This document shows positions 1-12,334 of a stretch of DNA of 64,000 nucleotides, piece after piece. The DNA comes from Daphnia carinata (lineage: Eukaryota; Arthropoda; Branchiopoda; Diplostraca; Daphniidae): positions 1,075,773 through 1,139,772 of the forward strand of contig NC_081332.1 of assembly GCF_022539665.2 (NCBI RefSeq), read 5' to 3'. Made by a program: the position numbers and the translations under genes. A model generated the notes under the pieces. It worked only from the letters and a program-made list of their open reading frames with translations, ran no database searches and was not told the DNA's origin. Every line of letters begins with the position of its first letter. The stretch's first letter is position 1.

Positions 1-2
1 AT

Positions 3-1812
3 TCTCTGAACAAGATACAATCTAATAGTGTCTTTTTCAACCCAATTCCTGATAGTGACAATGATGATGAATTTGGTGATTTTTGTGGTCCGAGTGTGGA
101 CCATACTTTCGAGTTATCAACGGTTGTGCCTGTTACACCTGACAGTAGTGTTAGTGTTAGCCTTCCACAAGAAAGTAGTGGTAAAAAATGCCAACCTAAT
201 TATGACATAGACCTTGAAGAAGATTTAACTGGAGTGTCCCAGTTATCTTGGAGCAGAAAAAATTATGAAGAAAAAGTAGTGGATGATGAAGAGGAATTCA
301 CAAATTTCACAAGCGCAGAACCAGTATGCCCATCTTTGGAAGCAAACAGTATCTTCCCACTCAGTCATGAGATATCACAGCCCGTTGTTGAAGAAATCTT
401 TTCTGCATTGGGGGAGGCCTCTTTAGATTTACCCCCAACACTGCAATCATTGGAACATGTTCCAGACTCAAAGACAGATGATGAATTTGGTGATTTCACA
501 CAGGCAATGTCAGTTGCCTCAGTAAATGCATCTGCTGTAGAGGATCTTTTCAGTTTAGATGCAGTTCCATCTTTCTCCTTGGAATCTCCTGGCGTCCAGA
601 ATCCAGTGAATAGTTTCGGTTATTTCGATCAACAAGATGAAGAGCAACAACCTCATTTTGCCGCCATCAGTGACGTGATGGAAGCACCTCAAATCAGCTG
701 GGACGAACCTCTGGAGAAAGTCGATCCCCTTTCAGTTACGGTTGGCTTCGATGAAGACAAGCCAAAGTTACCAGAAGATGTGAAGGTAACCGAAGAGTTA
801 ATTGAAGAAGAAGATGAATTCGTTTTCCATCAAAATGTGGAAACGATACCCGATGTGGAATTTTCCGATTTTCAAACTGAACCGACCATCGACGTACAGG
901 TCGAGGATGACGGCAACATCGAAGAATTTGGTGATTTTACTGATTTTCAAACGGTAATTAATTTGTCTTTTATTTATTCAACTATATTAGTTTAACTTTT
1001 AATCAATTAAGGCGACGTCTGAGGCAGTTGAGGCAACTTCAGAAGATGACGAATTTGATGATTTCGAAATAGCTCCCCTTCCCTCCACAGAATGTATCCA
1101 ACCAACCGAGTTGCCCGCAACTACACCTGAAACTCATATCCAAAGGATGTTGACAACCCTTTTTCCTGTCAATAGCCCCTCGTCCACCGAAACAGAGCTT
1201 CAATCATCGACCATTCCATTGTCGAATTCACCTGGTGGTTCTTTGTGGTCTTACGTAAGTCAATTGGACTCTACACCGGCCCTTTCGTTTAGCTGGAAAC
1301 ATTCAGCAGCTCAACAACGTTTCCTTCATTCACTTCGCATCGACAGTGTCCTCCAGGTTTGTATTTTCTTTCAAATAAACCACATTACAATTCTAAATCA
1401 ATTTTTTAATTGAAAATAGGCAGGGAATGTTGGCGGCTTTCGTTGGAATTCGCCATCTAGTGTCAATTCTCCTTCTACGTCGATGACCGAGAGTTTCGTT
1501 GAGCCTACAGTTACACTGGACTTGGATTTCTTTTTAAATCCGGCTTCATCAGCCACGAGTAACGTCGTACCTGCAAGTAGCATCACCACTGTACCCACTA
1601 ATACGAGCGACAGTATATTGGAGACGATTGAACGCGAATTACTTTCACCTCAAGGTAAAGGACTTCGTAACCAAGTAGTTCCTCCTCCTACCCAGTCACC
1701 AGCACTACCCGTCCGTCACAACCAATTGAGTGACATTTTCCAACACTTACATCTACAAGATAATGCAAACCATTCGTCTGTGTCTAATCGACAAGTCGAT
1801 CTACTTCAGTAA
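3..1812 (+). CDS. AFTPH: Aftiphilin-like clathrin adaptor, 3' part (5' end outside window)
   Basis: Aftiphilin is a clathrin- and AP-binding accessory protein of trans-Golgi/endosomal vesicle traffic. Three exons are visible: 3-953 (open to the window edge), 1012-1356 and 1420-1812. All junctions are GT-AG and phase 0. The protein is acidic and low-complexity, with repeated DDEFGDF / EEFGDF / DDEFDDF peptides of the kind that bind adaptor ear domains. The second exon encodes the family's conserved clathrin-box segment, an LWS...LDSTPALSFSW stretch followed by a LHSLRID-like stretch. The last exon carries a further LDLDFF acidic-phenylalanine motif. The initiator is missing because the gene starts upstream of the window. 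The identification rests on the clathrin-binding segment together with the FGDF repeats, as I remember the human protein. Confidence 0.88.
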
Positions 1813-1988
1813 GTGAAAATAATTTCTACACAGACACAAATACATTCCTCTTTTTTTTTTGCTTGTCGTTTTCGTTCGGGATCGAGTCATATCATTTTTT
1901 TAGACTTTAAGTTTATCCTCACAAAATGCGTTAGTATGTTTTTAAAAAAGTATTTTGAGATGGAGATGGGATATCGTGCAAAAATTTA

Positions 1989-1994
1989 AATAAA
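1989..1994 (+). terminator. Polyadenylation signal of the aftiphilin gene
   Basis: AATAAA lies 177 nt after the aftiphilin stop codon. The opposing gene has its own signal only about 35 nt further on, so the two convergent transcripts probably overlap. Confidence 0.6.
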
Positions 1995-2026
1995 ATCTTG
2001 TCTCTTTGAACGTTGTGTAAAAGATG

Positions 2027-2032
2027 TTTATT
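2027..2032 (-). terminator. Polyadenylation signal of the sulfotransferase gene
   Basis: TTTATT on the plus strand is AATAAA on the minus strand. It lies 32 nt downstream of the sulfotransferase stop codon, in tail-to-tail arrangement with the aftiphilin signal. Confidence 0.6.
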
Positions 2033-2063
2033 GAATAACATGAAATTATTGTGCAATTTTTGA

Positions 2064-3236
2064 TTAAATCGACAGGTAACCATCAATGCTGTAACCGAAC
2101 AATTCGAAATCTATTCGGTATTTATCGTATAGTTTACTAATTGTTTCTCGACTGAGTTGACCGTAATAAGATCGAATTAATTCAGTTTTAGATCGGCCTG
2201 CTGATGTGGAATGTTTCCACGACGGTCCACGTTTTTCTCCGATCAAATTGAGCAGTAATTGCACATCTTCTTGCAATGTCTCAAATTGGATAATAACATC
2301 GTAATTAATGAGGCAAGGCGTGCAAAAAAGATAATAAGGAATCCAATGGTCGTCGGCGTAAAGAGTCAAATCTGTGTCGATTAAATAAGAAACAAATTCC
2401 GCGAATGTCGGTTCAATCCTCGTTTCGTCCTGATTGTTGCTAGCTTTTCGATATTTGGAAACAATCTTGTGCCCGTATTTTTCGTAAAAGTGAAGTGTGC
2501 CATGCTCCCGACCGATAGTGGAATTCTCCAGTTTGTCCCGGTATGCCGATAGGATTCGTTCAAAAGGATGGCGGACTACCATCCATTTTTTGGCCTCCTT
2601 TAGCAACTGTAAGTGAAATTTTTAAATTTGATGTAAAATAAAACTTGATTTAAAAATTACTTCAGCAGCTGCAGGATAATCGATCGAGGGATAATGTTGA
2701 CGAGCTACTTCACTGATTTGACGATGTTTGGTTTTCATTTCATATTCGGCGTTGATGTGTTTCATATTTAATAACCAGTGCAGCATTGAAGTTGATGCAG
2801 CCTTGTATATTGGACAATATACAGTTTTCGTTCTCTGACTGAAAAAGAATTCGGCATTTTATTTAGGAAAAAAATTCACTAAAATGAGGAAACTTACAAT
2901 TGATAATAGAGGACACTATACTGCGGCGCTGGCGGGTGCGGAATAGCATAATCGGCGCTGTTGATTGAATCTGGATGGATATTATACTTGGTACAAGTTT
3001 CAGCAACCTGTTTCAGCCTCTGGGACATTCTATGCTCGATTTCCTCCTTCAGTAGAATCCCTTTCATTACTTATTCACACAGGTGGAATAATCTGATATG
3101 TATATACCATTGGAATTGAAGAGCCATGGTCAATGGCAAAGAATCCATTGGTGATTGTATGTAATGTCTGGAAGACAAGGACGAAAACTATGACAGAAAG
3201 AAAAGCGTAAACGATACGAGAAGGTGTTAGTCTCAT
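2064..3236 (-). CDS. Carbohydrate sulfotransferase (HNK-1/CHST family), type II Golgi membrane protein
   Basis: This enzyme should transfer sulfate from PAPS to glycan acceptors in the Golgi lumen. Four exons join in phase: 3236-3108, 3046-2898, 2838-2661 and 2606-2064, giving about 332 residues. Exon 1 encodes a short basic N-terminus and a single hydrophobic signal anchor (about residues 9-25). Exon 3 carries the 5'-phosphosulfate-binding motif (CPIYKAASTSML). The last exon carries the 3'-phosphate-binding motif (RHPFERILSAYRDK), typical of the Sulfotransfer_2 family. The exon-2 acceptor was chosen because it alone keeps phase with exon 1; other nearby AGs give stops. The acceptor sugar cannot be told from sequence. 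The gene is convergent with aftiphilin and divergent from the RRM gene. Confidence 0.87.
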
Positions 3237-3660
3237 ATTTTAAGACACTGAACTTCGGTCGAAACATTTGACTTTTACCTGCGTGAACTGGTTTTTATCA
3301 GCATGCATGCTTTAATCAGCAACGGTAAAAGAAAACACGCTTTGGCCTCTTTTATTTAGAGAGGTATGCGCGATTGAATGTCTGCCAGCGCCACTGCACA
3401 AAGAAACTGTATTAACACTGTAGATTTAGCAAATGTTGAATAACTTACAAATTAATGTTCTTTTATATGTGATCCGCATTAAATAAAAGTAGAAAAACTC
3501 TTTTAATCGGCATTTCGTGTTAGAGCTTAAAAATTTTCCGCCAGAGGTGCTGATGTCCCGCCGAGCACGCTGTCAACGGTACTAGGCCTTCATGTAAAGT
3601 TTGCAATTATTTTAAGTCTGCTGCGTCGTTTCCACATAGCGCGTTCCTTGTGACGATTTA
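3237..3660. promoter_or_regulatory. Divergent intergenic/promoter region between sulfotransferase and Rsf1-like gene
   Basis: These about 420 nt separate the starts of two oppositely oriented genes and so should hold both promoters. I see no open frame and no convincing TATA box. A non-coding first exon of the RRM gene probably ends at 3682, where AAAAAG|GTAATTT makes a donor. Confidence 0.45.
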
Positions 3661-4103
3661 CAATTTTCCATAGTTCAAAAAGGTAATTTTAATGAATTTA
3701 TTTTATATTTGATACTTCTTTATAAGGTTTAACTATTCTGTTAATCGGGTGTACATTTTTCTCTGTTAAATTTTTGCATTTTGTGGAGTTTTTAAGTATT
3801 TCTTGCTTGGACAAACTAGTTGGGTTTTTCTTTTCCCACCAACACCCTAGGGTGGCCATTTTATTGATTTTTTTTTTCAAGGAAAAGCATTTTCGGCGTA
3901 AAGGGTTGATGCATAAGAACTGCTTTTATTGTTTGGTAGGCCATTCTTTATCCTCCTCTTACTCGGTTACCAGCTTTTACAATATGTTTCATTCACTCCA
4001 ATTCTCGTCCAGCATTTTCCATCAATGTATTTAGTTTTCGTTAAGCCCTTGAAACGTTTAGTTCATGAATGTTAAACCATTTTAATTCTCCTACATTATA
4101 GAA

Positions 4104-5577
4104 ATGACATCAGACTACGAATCAGACGAGAGAGATGCCGGCGGTGATCGTGGTGGTCGTGCCGTAGCAACGAGCCACCGAGTGTACGTCGGTAGCATTC
4201 TAGAAAATGTGAAAAAGGAAGATCTTGAAGTGGAGTTTGGCAAATATGGCAAACTGACGAGTGCCTGGGTGGCATTCAATCCTCCTGGTTTTGCCTTTAT
4301 TGAATTTGAAGATGAATCAGACGCTCAGGAAGCTGTGGCCAGCATGAACGGAACTGATTTCATGGGCTCCAAGATCAGAGTGGAGATTTCTCCTAATCGT
4401 GGTCGTGGAAGAGGACGCGGTGGACGTGGAGGTCGTGGTGGTGACCGTGGAGGCGGATTCCGTGGAGGATTCCGTGGAGATCGCGGTGGCAGTCGAGGCT
4501 TCGGTGGAAGCCGTCGCGGTAGCTATGGCGACCGTGACGGCGGTGGGTACCGGGGTGGGCGTGGAGGAGGATCCCGAGGCTACGGCGGAGGCTCACGAGG
4601 CGGTGGCGGATACGGCGGAGATGGAGGCAACTTCCGCTCGGATCGTTCGCGAAGCCGCGGAGAGGATCACCGCAATACATCGCCCTCTAGGTATCCCATT
4701 TAAAAACAAACCCACGCAAATGAGAGAAAGCTACTTGTCTCGTTGTGAAAAACGCGACTGATGTGACAGATAGAAATGTTGTATTTGTCACTTCTTTGCC
4801 ACCCCACCCTGACGTACTGATGAAAGCACTATTGCAAACCAAATTTCGCAGCGCCCTGACGACCTTGCCATCCGACACCGACGTCAACGGTAACTCACAA
4901 AAGTGCTTCAATCTCTTGTGTGTGTGATGCACGCAATCAATTTTTTAAATGGCCAAAAATTCGATTTAAACAAAAAATGAAGTTGATAATGTCATAGACC
5001 AAAATGTATAAGACACTGGGCCATCTACGTTAGCTCTGAATCTTCGTCGTCAAAGTTCAAAGTAAGTAAATCATAAAACAAGTACGACCATCATCTTATT
5101 AAACAATATCCCAAGGAAAAGTTGTTCCGGAAATGGCGCTCACATCCAATGTTTTGATTAATTCTACGCCCAAAATCAAAAATTGAGCTGTTGCCTATTT
5201 CAGGATGAGAATCGACCAACGACAGTAAATTGTGCCACGTTTAACATGCAAAAAAAAGATATTTTCGTATTGAGATGATGACACAAAAGTGTTCAGAGAA
5301 AAAACAAAATGAAATCAACGGGAAATCCGTCATCTTCCCTCCCCATTCTTTATAACATGATGCTCCAATCGGCTGGCTGACGAACAATAGTCGCAGTTTC
5401 GGATCGCGAGACAGAGATGGCAGCAGCAGAGGTGGCGGTCGTGGCAGTCATCAGCCACGCAGCGATCGTGGCGGTTTCGGCGGAGGTGGATACCGCGGGA
5501 GCAGCAGTGGTGGAGGTAGCAGCGGAGGATCTTCACGAGGTGGTTTCCGGGGATCTTCACCTCGTTCATACAATTGA
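4104..5577 (+). CDS. Rsf1: Rsf1-like splicing regulator: RRM plus RGG/Gly-rich tail
   Basis: Nuclear RNA-binding protein resembling Drosophila repressor splicing factor 1, which antagonises SR proteins. Coding exons are 4104-4690 and 5391-5577. A 5' untranslated exon ends at 3682 and is spliced to 4102, two bases before the ATG. The single RRM spans about residues 25-100, with RNP2 RVYVGS and an RNP1-like GFAFIEFE. Its KYGKL...WVAFNPPGFAF core is close to Rsf1/Rbp1. The rest is a long RGG/GYGG/SRS tail that continues across the intron and ends SPRSYN. The 700-nt intron is long for this region. If it is retained, translation adds only three residues after the exon-1 end (stop at 4701-4703), giving a shorter isoform without the final 60 or so residues. 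Confidence 0.85.
4691..5390 (+). other. Long, possibly regulated intron of the Rsf1-like gene
   Basis: Donor CTCTAG|GTATCC and acceptor ACAATAG|TCGCAG define a 700-nt intron, roughly ten times the size of most introns here. The polypyrimidine tract before the acceptor is poor, which fits regulated splicing. Genes for SR-type and hnRNP-type proteins often autoregulate by intron retention, but nothing in the sequence proves that here. No other gene is seen in it. Confidence 0.5.
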
Positions 5578-5881
5578 TTGACGATGGTTTAAATACTAAC
5601 GAAAATTATTAACGAAAGACCTAAAGAAAGAATTAAAAAGATTCGTCGAAATTGAAAATACGAATACTCTTAAATTCTATCACAGAATTTTTCTGCAGAC
5701 ACTACGGAACTCGTCTGTTTTCAATCTTTTGTTCGCAATTTTTTAGTATTTTTTTTTAATCATCACATCGTAATTCATCTGAATTTTTTTGTTGTTGAAA
5801 ACAAACGGGCTCTGTTGATCATATCGAAGTCTGCCATTGAAATACATTGTAAACTTTTTTGGGCCACTTTGATAGTAATTA

Positions 5882-5887
5882 TTTATT
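5882..5887 (-). terminator. Candidate polyadenylation signal of ZW10
   Basis: Minus-strand AATAAA, 21 nt after the ZW10 stop codon. It is close to the stop but is the only clear hexamer before the converging Rsf1-like gene. Confidence 0.5.
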
Positions 5888-5907
5888 TGCAATTTAACGA
5901 AGACGTA

Positions 5908-8404
5908 TTATTTAATGCGGGAGAGTGTAGCGGCACGGTGATCTGTATTTTGGAAAAGGGCTCGAATCATCTGTTTCACTTCATCGGCTGCGAAATGGAC
6001 GGCCAATGGACCTTTGCCCGACGACCAACGGCCTTCAATGTCCCTCAGCCCAGCTCCAAGTAAATGCTTGAGTTCTTCAAACCTCGACCAAAGATGAATG
6101 TGCTGCATGACAAGAGCCAACATTTCCTTCTTGCCTTCGGAATCCTCAGCCTGCAAGAAATGTGTAAAATCTGGATAAAAAGGTAACATATGATATTATT
6201 TTTACGTCAATGGGGCCGAAAAGCAATGGCAGTGTATTGATGAAATTTTGACATTGATCTGTCAATTGTAATGCTGCTGCAGCTGGTATATCCTCCATGG
6301 TTGTGATGCGAAGGAGTAATTCTTCCAGCACACTGTTGGATAGAGTACCGATGGCTCTCAAGTACACTTCGTTAGGCAAAACGGGCTGCCAAATCTTTTG
6401 CAAATTTCGAAGCTGATGCAAAACTTGTCGGCCTGCCTTTTCCACGCTGGATGGCAATCGAGATTCATTTTCTAATCGATTGAAACCTGACAAAAACAAA
6501 GTTTTCAATTAGACAACAGTTTTTAATTAATCAATTTAAGTAATTACCGGCTTCTTTCAGGATGGCCAGCAGTTGATCTCGTTGACTTTTCATGTGTTCC
6601 AAAAAGATGTGGGCAGCCAACTGTCGGAATTTTCCTACTAAATCCATTAAAGGCACTCCATTTTGTTGGACTAATTTGATGAGGTGTCCCGTGCCCAGCG
6701 TCAGAATAGAGTGGGCCAGGTACATGCCGTTGTTGTGGGCCACGGCCGCGTGGAACGGCAGTTTCTCCAAGGCGTCGCGGTGGTATTCGGGCACGACAGA
6801 GACGTACAACTCGCAAATGGACCGGACGGTGAATAAAAGACGGGCAGAACTTCGCTCAGTGGCGCTGCTCAGTCCAGCCTCTTGTACTAAATTCGTTAAC
6901 ATTTCAATGAGGTCTTGAGTGGATCGACTGATCTGACAAGGCGGAAAACGGAATGGACTCCATTTGATTTCCATGCCACCTTCGCTCAACATTTTCCACA
7001 GATGAGCTGTTTCAGCACTGTTTCTTTCGTCTTCCTCCACCATTGTCTGCTCGATATTGTCCTTTAAACAAATAGTGTCATGCAGATCGAGACACATAAG
7101 TTGGCGGGCACGGGATAAGCTTTCCAAACATTGTTTATCGGCGAAAAAGAGATCCACATTGTCAGCGAATTCTTCTATAATTTTTTCAGTGAGAAAACCA
7201 ATTTCCACCATTTCATTCTCCAGACGAACAACCCTAGAAAATGGAACATTTTAATTCGTTTACATTTTAGATTGATATTTAACTTACATCTCTAACGAAG
7301 CACGGTACTCTGGGCTGGACAATAGTGAACTGCTTGCAGGTAAAGTTGGTTTCAAGCACGTTTTGACGAATAGCTTAACAAAGTCAATTGCTACTTGTTT
7401 GCCAATTAAATGTAGGACCAGGACATCGTTAAGTTTGAATTCCAAGTGCTTGTTCAAGTGCTGAAAAGTCAGGCTGATGTTCTTAACAGCTCTTTCTAGT
7501 TCTACTAGCTCGGTGATGGGTCGTTGGCCTTCCATTAATTCAAGATCGTCTTCGAATTGGATAACAGTGTCAGCTTTAGTTAGAGGGACGAGGATTTCGT
7601 CGTACAAACGAGAACTCCATTCACAAAGTGGCCTATCTAATTGTCCTATAATGGCGAGGCCTTGAAATACATCTTTGAGCTTGTCTGCATTGAGTTTCAG
7701 TTGGATAAGCGTATCCTTTTTGGTCCACTGGATTTCGTTGTTCCAACTGTCTTCTAGATGTTTCAAGAGGTTATCTTTATTTTTCTCGATTTCAAACTTG
7801 ACACCACGCCAAATGTCAAGCTCGGTATCAATGTGGTCTTCAGCGTCGTTGAGAATCGACTCGGCTTCAGCAATAGCTTCGGCATAAGCAATATCTTCCA
7901 CAGACATTTTTTTCAATTTTTCTAGAATTGAGTGTAGTTGAGACACTCTTTCCAGAAGCTGTACTTGAAGCTTGGCGGCATTAATTTGACTTCCGAGTGA
8001 GTTCATTTCATTTGTTGAACTGTCCAGCTGAAACTTGAGCTATAAACAGGAAAATTGATAAGAACAGTATAAATTTAGGGATGTAAGTAACCCACTTCAG
8101 TTTCTGCCTTTTCAACCAACTGCTGGACTTCTTCACTGAGTTTAGATGAGGTTTCAGCCAGTTCTCTGGAGTGAACGAGCAACGGATCAAAATCCTGGTA
8201 ATGCTGCTCAACAAACTTCGAAACTTGGAATTTTGCATCGTCAATTTTGTTCTTAACCTTGTTCAATTCAGTTTGCAAGTCCCTTTTCTCCAACTGACCT
8301 GTGTTTCATAAAACCAAAGAGAATTGTAATATCTTCTAAGTATATTAAATGTTCTTGCCAGTCTCACCGGCTGACATCAAGATTTCCGAAACTAACGATG
8401 CCAT
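5908..8404 (-). CDS. Zw10: ZW10, kinetochore RZZ complex / NRZ (Dsl1) tethering subunit
   Basis: ZW10 acts in the Rod-ZW10-Zwilch complex at kinetochores and in the NRZ tether for Golgi-to-ER vesicles. Six exons join in phase: 8404-8368, 8298-8096, 8039-7288, 7233-6548, 6486-6206 and 6150-5908. They give about 733 residues, close to the roughly 780 of the vertebrate protein. The N-terminus (MASLVSEILMSAG) aligns with the vertebrate start, which fixes the tiny first exon. The N-terminal third is coiled-coil. The C-terminal region contains the family hallmarks HNNGMYLAHSILTLG, RQVLHQLRNL, and SSGKGPLAVHF followed by IRALFQNTDHRAATL close to the stop. The gene is divergent from importin alpha. 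Confidence 0.95.
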
Positions 8405-9287
8405 TTCACGGTTGGACAGAAGCAGAATTTAATATCCAATAAACAATTCACGCTATGGTATCAACAAGCTCTTTTCATAAATCAATTGAATCTGAAAAGT
8501 TACAAGCGCCTTCCGGTTAGCAAGTAGATCCAGTTCTGTTATTATTTCTTTTCCCACTTGATTTGAATATTCGTCTGTGCACAACGCCAGATTTATTTAA
8601 TAGGTTTACTTGGCACTAGCCAAAGAACAAAGAATACCTGTAATTTAACAATTTAACAGTTTACATTGTCTTTAATACGCCTATATCTATGTGAAATCAA
8701 TTATATAATAGTCCATCAAACAATTGGCAAATGATTTAACAAAAGACGTTAAACGTTACGGAACAAATACTATAACAACAATGCCAATGAGGAACATTTT
8801 TTGCATGAAGGAAATCTATGATACCCTAAAAAAAATCGAAAGTTGACTAACGATTACGAAATTTTTATACGCCGAAATTAGAAGTGCTTAAATGTAACAA
8901 GCTCTAATTGTTTCCATTTCATCAATTTGGATGGTAACAGGCTAACAGCGGCCATTGTTCATAAGAAAGGAAAAAAAAGAAAAAATGCAGACGCAAAGTG
9001 AAATTCTCTTTAAAAGTAGATTCGACTATATTTTTTATTTGTAAAATTTTTAATCTGTTGACATTATCATTTTCAGTTATTTGGTGTTGTTTGTTTTGCT
9101 TACACCATTTGATTCAAAGTTACTTGGTTGTTAGGTTGCCAGATTTATTATTTGGGTAAAGATATCTGGCAACTCCGAATACATTTGAAAATTCCCTCCC
9201 CCTCAATCTCTTCTTCGTCGTCTGGAATTTTTTCAGCGATCAAACGGTCACCGTTCGCCATCTGATACTAACACCCTATTCCCGAAG
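8405..9287. promoter_or_regulatory. Divergent region between ZW10 and importin alpha, including the importin 5' UTR exon
   Basis: No protein gene is seen here. The right part holds a probable non-coding first exon of importin alpha ending at 9287 (CCGAAG|GTAACA), spliced to 9546. From about 8800 onward the sequence recurs at about 12750-13440. The tandem duplication therefore includes the importin promoter and the 5' UTR exon. Confidence 0.55.
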
Positions 9288-9573
9288 GTAACATTTAATT
9301 TACTGAATTTTCTTTTTCGTATCGGCCAATGTAGTTGGGTAATTTCCCAGTGATTAATGATCAATAGGAATGAAAGTGGTAACTATCTGCAATGAGTCAT
9401 CACTGACTGCATTACCAACTTGTGTGACTTTTCCGGAAGCTTCGCACGTGGCTCGGGAATTTTTTCACTTTGGTGCTTCATTCACGATGCTGTCTTCCCG
9501 ATTTTCATGTGCCTGTTAACTAATTAGTGTTATTCATTGTTTCAGGCAGCTGGCTTAAATTTGTACTGTCAAA

Positions 9574-11608
9574 ATGCCTAGTGAAGCAAATCCCAGCCGT
9601 TTGAAGGATTTTAAGAACAAAGGAAGGGATGTTGAGGTAATTAAACATGTCATTACTTTTGTTGGATATAATCTTAACCTTGAAATTGTAGGAAATGAGG
9701 CGGAGACGTACTGAAGTAAATGTAGAACTTCGCAAAGCAAAGAAAGAAGATCACTTGTTGAAGCGTCGTAACCTTGAAGTTGATGATGAGCCACTCAGCC
9801 CACTTCAAGAACAGAACCGTATGGCTGCAGCTAACATGAGCATTGATGATATTGTCAATGGTATATCACACATTTCTAAGTAATTGATGCATAGATAAAC
9901 ATTTCTGAACATACCAGGTATCAACAGTGGAGATGAAAATAAGGAGATTACTGCAACTCACGCTGCACGGAAAATTCTCAGCAGAGAACGTAATCCACCC
10001 ATTGACATCCTCATCAATGCGAATGTTGTTCCAAAGCTTGTGGAGTTCCTTAGCAGAGTCACAAAGTATGTAATACTCCATTACTTTCTTTCTCAAATCT
10101 AACTATTTTTCTTTTTATTTTAGCCCCGACCTTCAGTTTGAATCTGCATGGGCTCTAACCAACATAGCATCAGGCACTTCAGATCAGACAAAAGCTGTTG
10201 TAAATGCTGGTGCTGTTGCTGGTTTCATTTCTTTGTTGGCCTCTCCTCACCCAGTTGTGGCTGAGCAAGCAGTATGGGCACTCGGAAATATTGCCGGTGA
10301 TGGCCCTGAGCTACGAGATCACGTTATTGAGCAAGGAATTATCAAGCCCTTGCTTGGCTTGATAAAACCCGATACTTCGGTAAGCTAAATAAAACCAAGC
10401 ATTTGTGCAGGTCGTTAACGCCCTTCCCCAACTTATACAGGCTACATTCTTGCGTAATGTGACGTGGACTTTGTCCAACTTGTGCCGCAACAAGAATCCT
10501 CCACCCAGCGTCCCAGCAGTCCGGCAACTGCTGCCCGCTTTAGCTCATTTGATACACAACACTGACAAAGAGATTCTTGCAGATGCATGTTGGGCGCTTT
10601 CTTATCTTACTGATGGCCCCAATGAACGTATCCAAGAAGTCGTTGATGCTGGTGTTGTGCCGCGCCTTGTTGCATTATTGGATCATCCCGAAGTTGCTGT
10701 CATTACTCCTACCTTGCGTACGATTGGCAATATTGTCACTGGAAGTGATACCCAAACGGACTCGGTTCTCGCTGCTGGCGCCTGCCCGTTGTTGGCCAAA
10801 TTGCTTGAACATTCCAAGATGAACATAGTCAAGGAGGCAGCATGGACTGTATCGAATATTGCTGCTGGTAATGCCGTTCAAATTCAAGCGCTGATCACCA
10901 ATAACGTCATCCGCCCATTGGTTGATGTGCTGGGCAAAGGCGACTTCAAGTGCCAAAAAGAAGCCGCATGGGCCATCACTAACATCACTTTAGGTAATGA
11001 CTTTTGATTATGATAATGTTTTGACGTAGATTAAATTTTCAATATTAATTATTTTAGGTGGCAATGTTGAGCAGATAGCTCTGCTATGTCAGTTTGGAGC
11101 CATTGCACCACTGTGCAGTTTGCTAGAGGCTAAGGAACCCAAGACTATCCTGGTGGTATTGGATGGCCTAGCCAATATTTTGGCCGCTGCAGAGAAAATG
11201 GGTGAACTAGAAAAGGTCTCGCTTCATGTTGAGGAGTGTGGTGGCCTTGATCGCGTGGAAGCTTTGCAGAGCCATGACAATGTTGAAATTTATCATAAAT
11301 CGTTGGCTATTCTTGAACAATACTTCTCCACCGAGGTAATTTGCGATGTTAACTTTTATTAATTTTTTCTATGATTACCACAACTGTTCACATTCAGAGT
11401 GCTAGTGCTGAAACTTTTAACCGTTTATGAGATTTCAATAACTCTTAATTCAATCTTCCCTTGTGTTATTGTGATTTAATTAACATTTTTCGAATTTATT
11501 TTCTCTTAGGGCGATGAAGACTCGGAGCTGGCGCCATCTACATCACAGGGCGGAAATTTCGAATTTAGCCAAACATCTCAAGCCCCTGAAGGAGGTTTCT
11601 CTTTCTAA
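9574..11608 (+). CDS. Importin subunit alpha (karyopherin alpha, KPNA2-like)
   Basis: Adaptor that binds classical nuclear localisation signals and hands cargo to importin beta. Exons 9574-9636, 9692-9860, 9918-10075, 10134-10379, 10441-10993, 11058-11335 and 11510-11608 join in frame to 521 residues, the usual length for the family. The N-terminal importin-beta-binding domain is basic ([20 protein letters not shown]...[15 protein letters not shown], about residues 12-52). Armadillo repeats follow, with the repeated W...N cargo-binding positions ([60 protein letters not shown]). The acidic/aromatic tail ends in GGFSF. The initiator is set by the IBB start and by a 5' UTR intron ending at 9545. 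A decayed duplicate lies just downstream. Confidence 0.95.
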
Positions 11609-11903
11609 TTTTGTAATCTACATTCTATTTTTCTGCCTTTACAACGGTAAAAATATTCTTCAACGCTGTCCTAATTATTAGTTTTGGTCTCCCTTTAAAA
11701 AAAAAATTTCTTTCAAATTGTTTTTTAATTGAAGTTGCCATTTGCATTCATTTCTGTCCATGCACGACTTCTTCTTTCCTCTTTCCTATGCGCGATAAAC
11801 GAGCAATACAAAACAACTCAATTGAGTAAATGAGTTGGAAAACTGCTGGTTTTTTCGATGTTTAACCAGTCGAAATATCCAATGCGGCTTGTCAATCTTG
11901 TAT

Positions 11904-11909
11904 AATAAA
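11904..11909 (+). terminator. Candidate importin alpha polyadenylation signal
   Basis: AATAAA about 300 nt after the stop codon; no hexamer closer to the stop was noticed. The flanking 11610-12330 interval holds no gene that I can see. Confidence 0.4.
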
Positions 11910-12334
11910 CCCGGCAACGTAGCCTGCACTTTGCGTAATTCTTATTTAAATCCGAAATTTTCGTCAGTTTTTTTGTTTGTGTTTTCAGTATTTAACAATG
12001 AAATTGCGGCAAGGTAAGTCGAATTTTATCTGTTCCTCGTTAAACGATTAGATTCTGTGCTTAATTCTATGAATTGTAAAAAAATTTATTCCGTGAATGT
12101 ACATAAAGGTAATATCCATTTTCGCCAACCACGAGAAGTAATTAAAAATTGCTTGCATATTTTGAAAAAGATATTTCTAAACATATAGTTTTTTCCTATT
12201 TTTGCGTTATAGTCGACTCATTAAGAATTTCGTCTGCAACTTTATCAAATTGGCTTCTTGCAGCCAATTGTTCCCTTGTGATATCATTGATTGCTTGACT
12301 GCTGTGGTCTAATCTGACTGTTAAACATTCCAAG

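Noticed and set aside
4399..4761. Long alternative frames across the RGG-coding part of the Rsf1-like gene, on both strands.
   Set aside because: They are by-products of the repetitive GGTGGACGTGG-type codons; only the RRM frame has domain and splice support.
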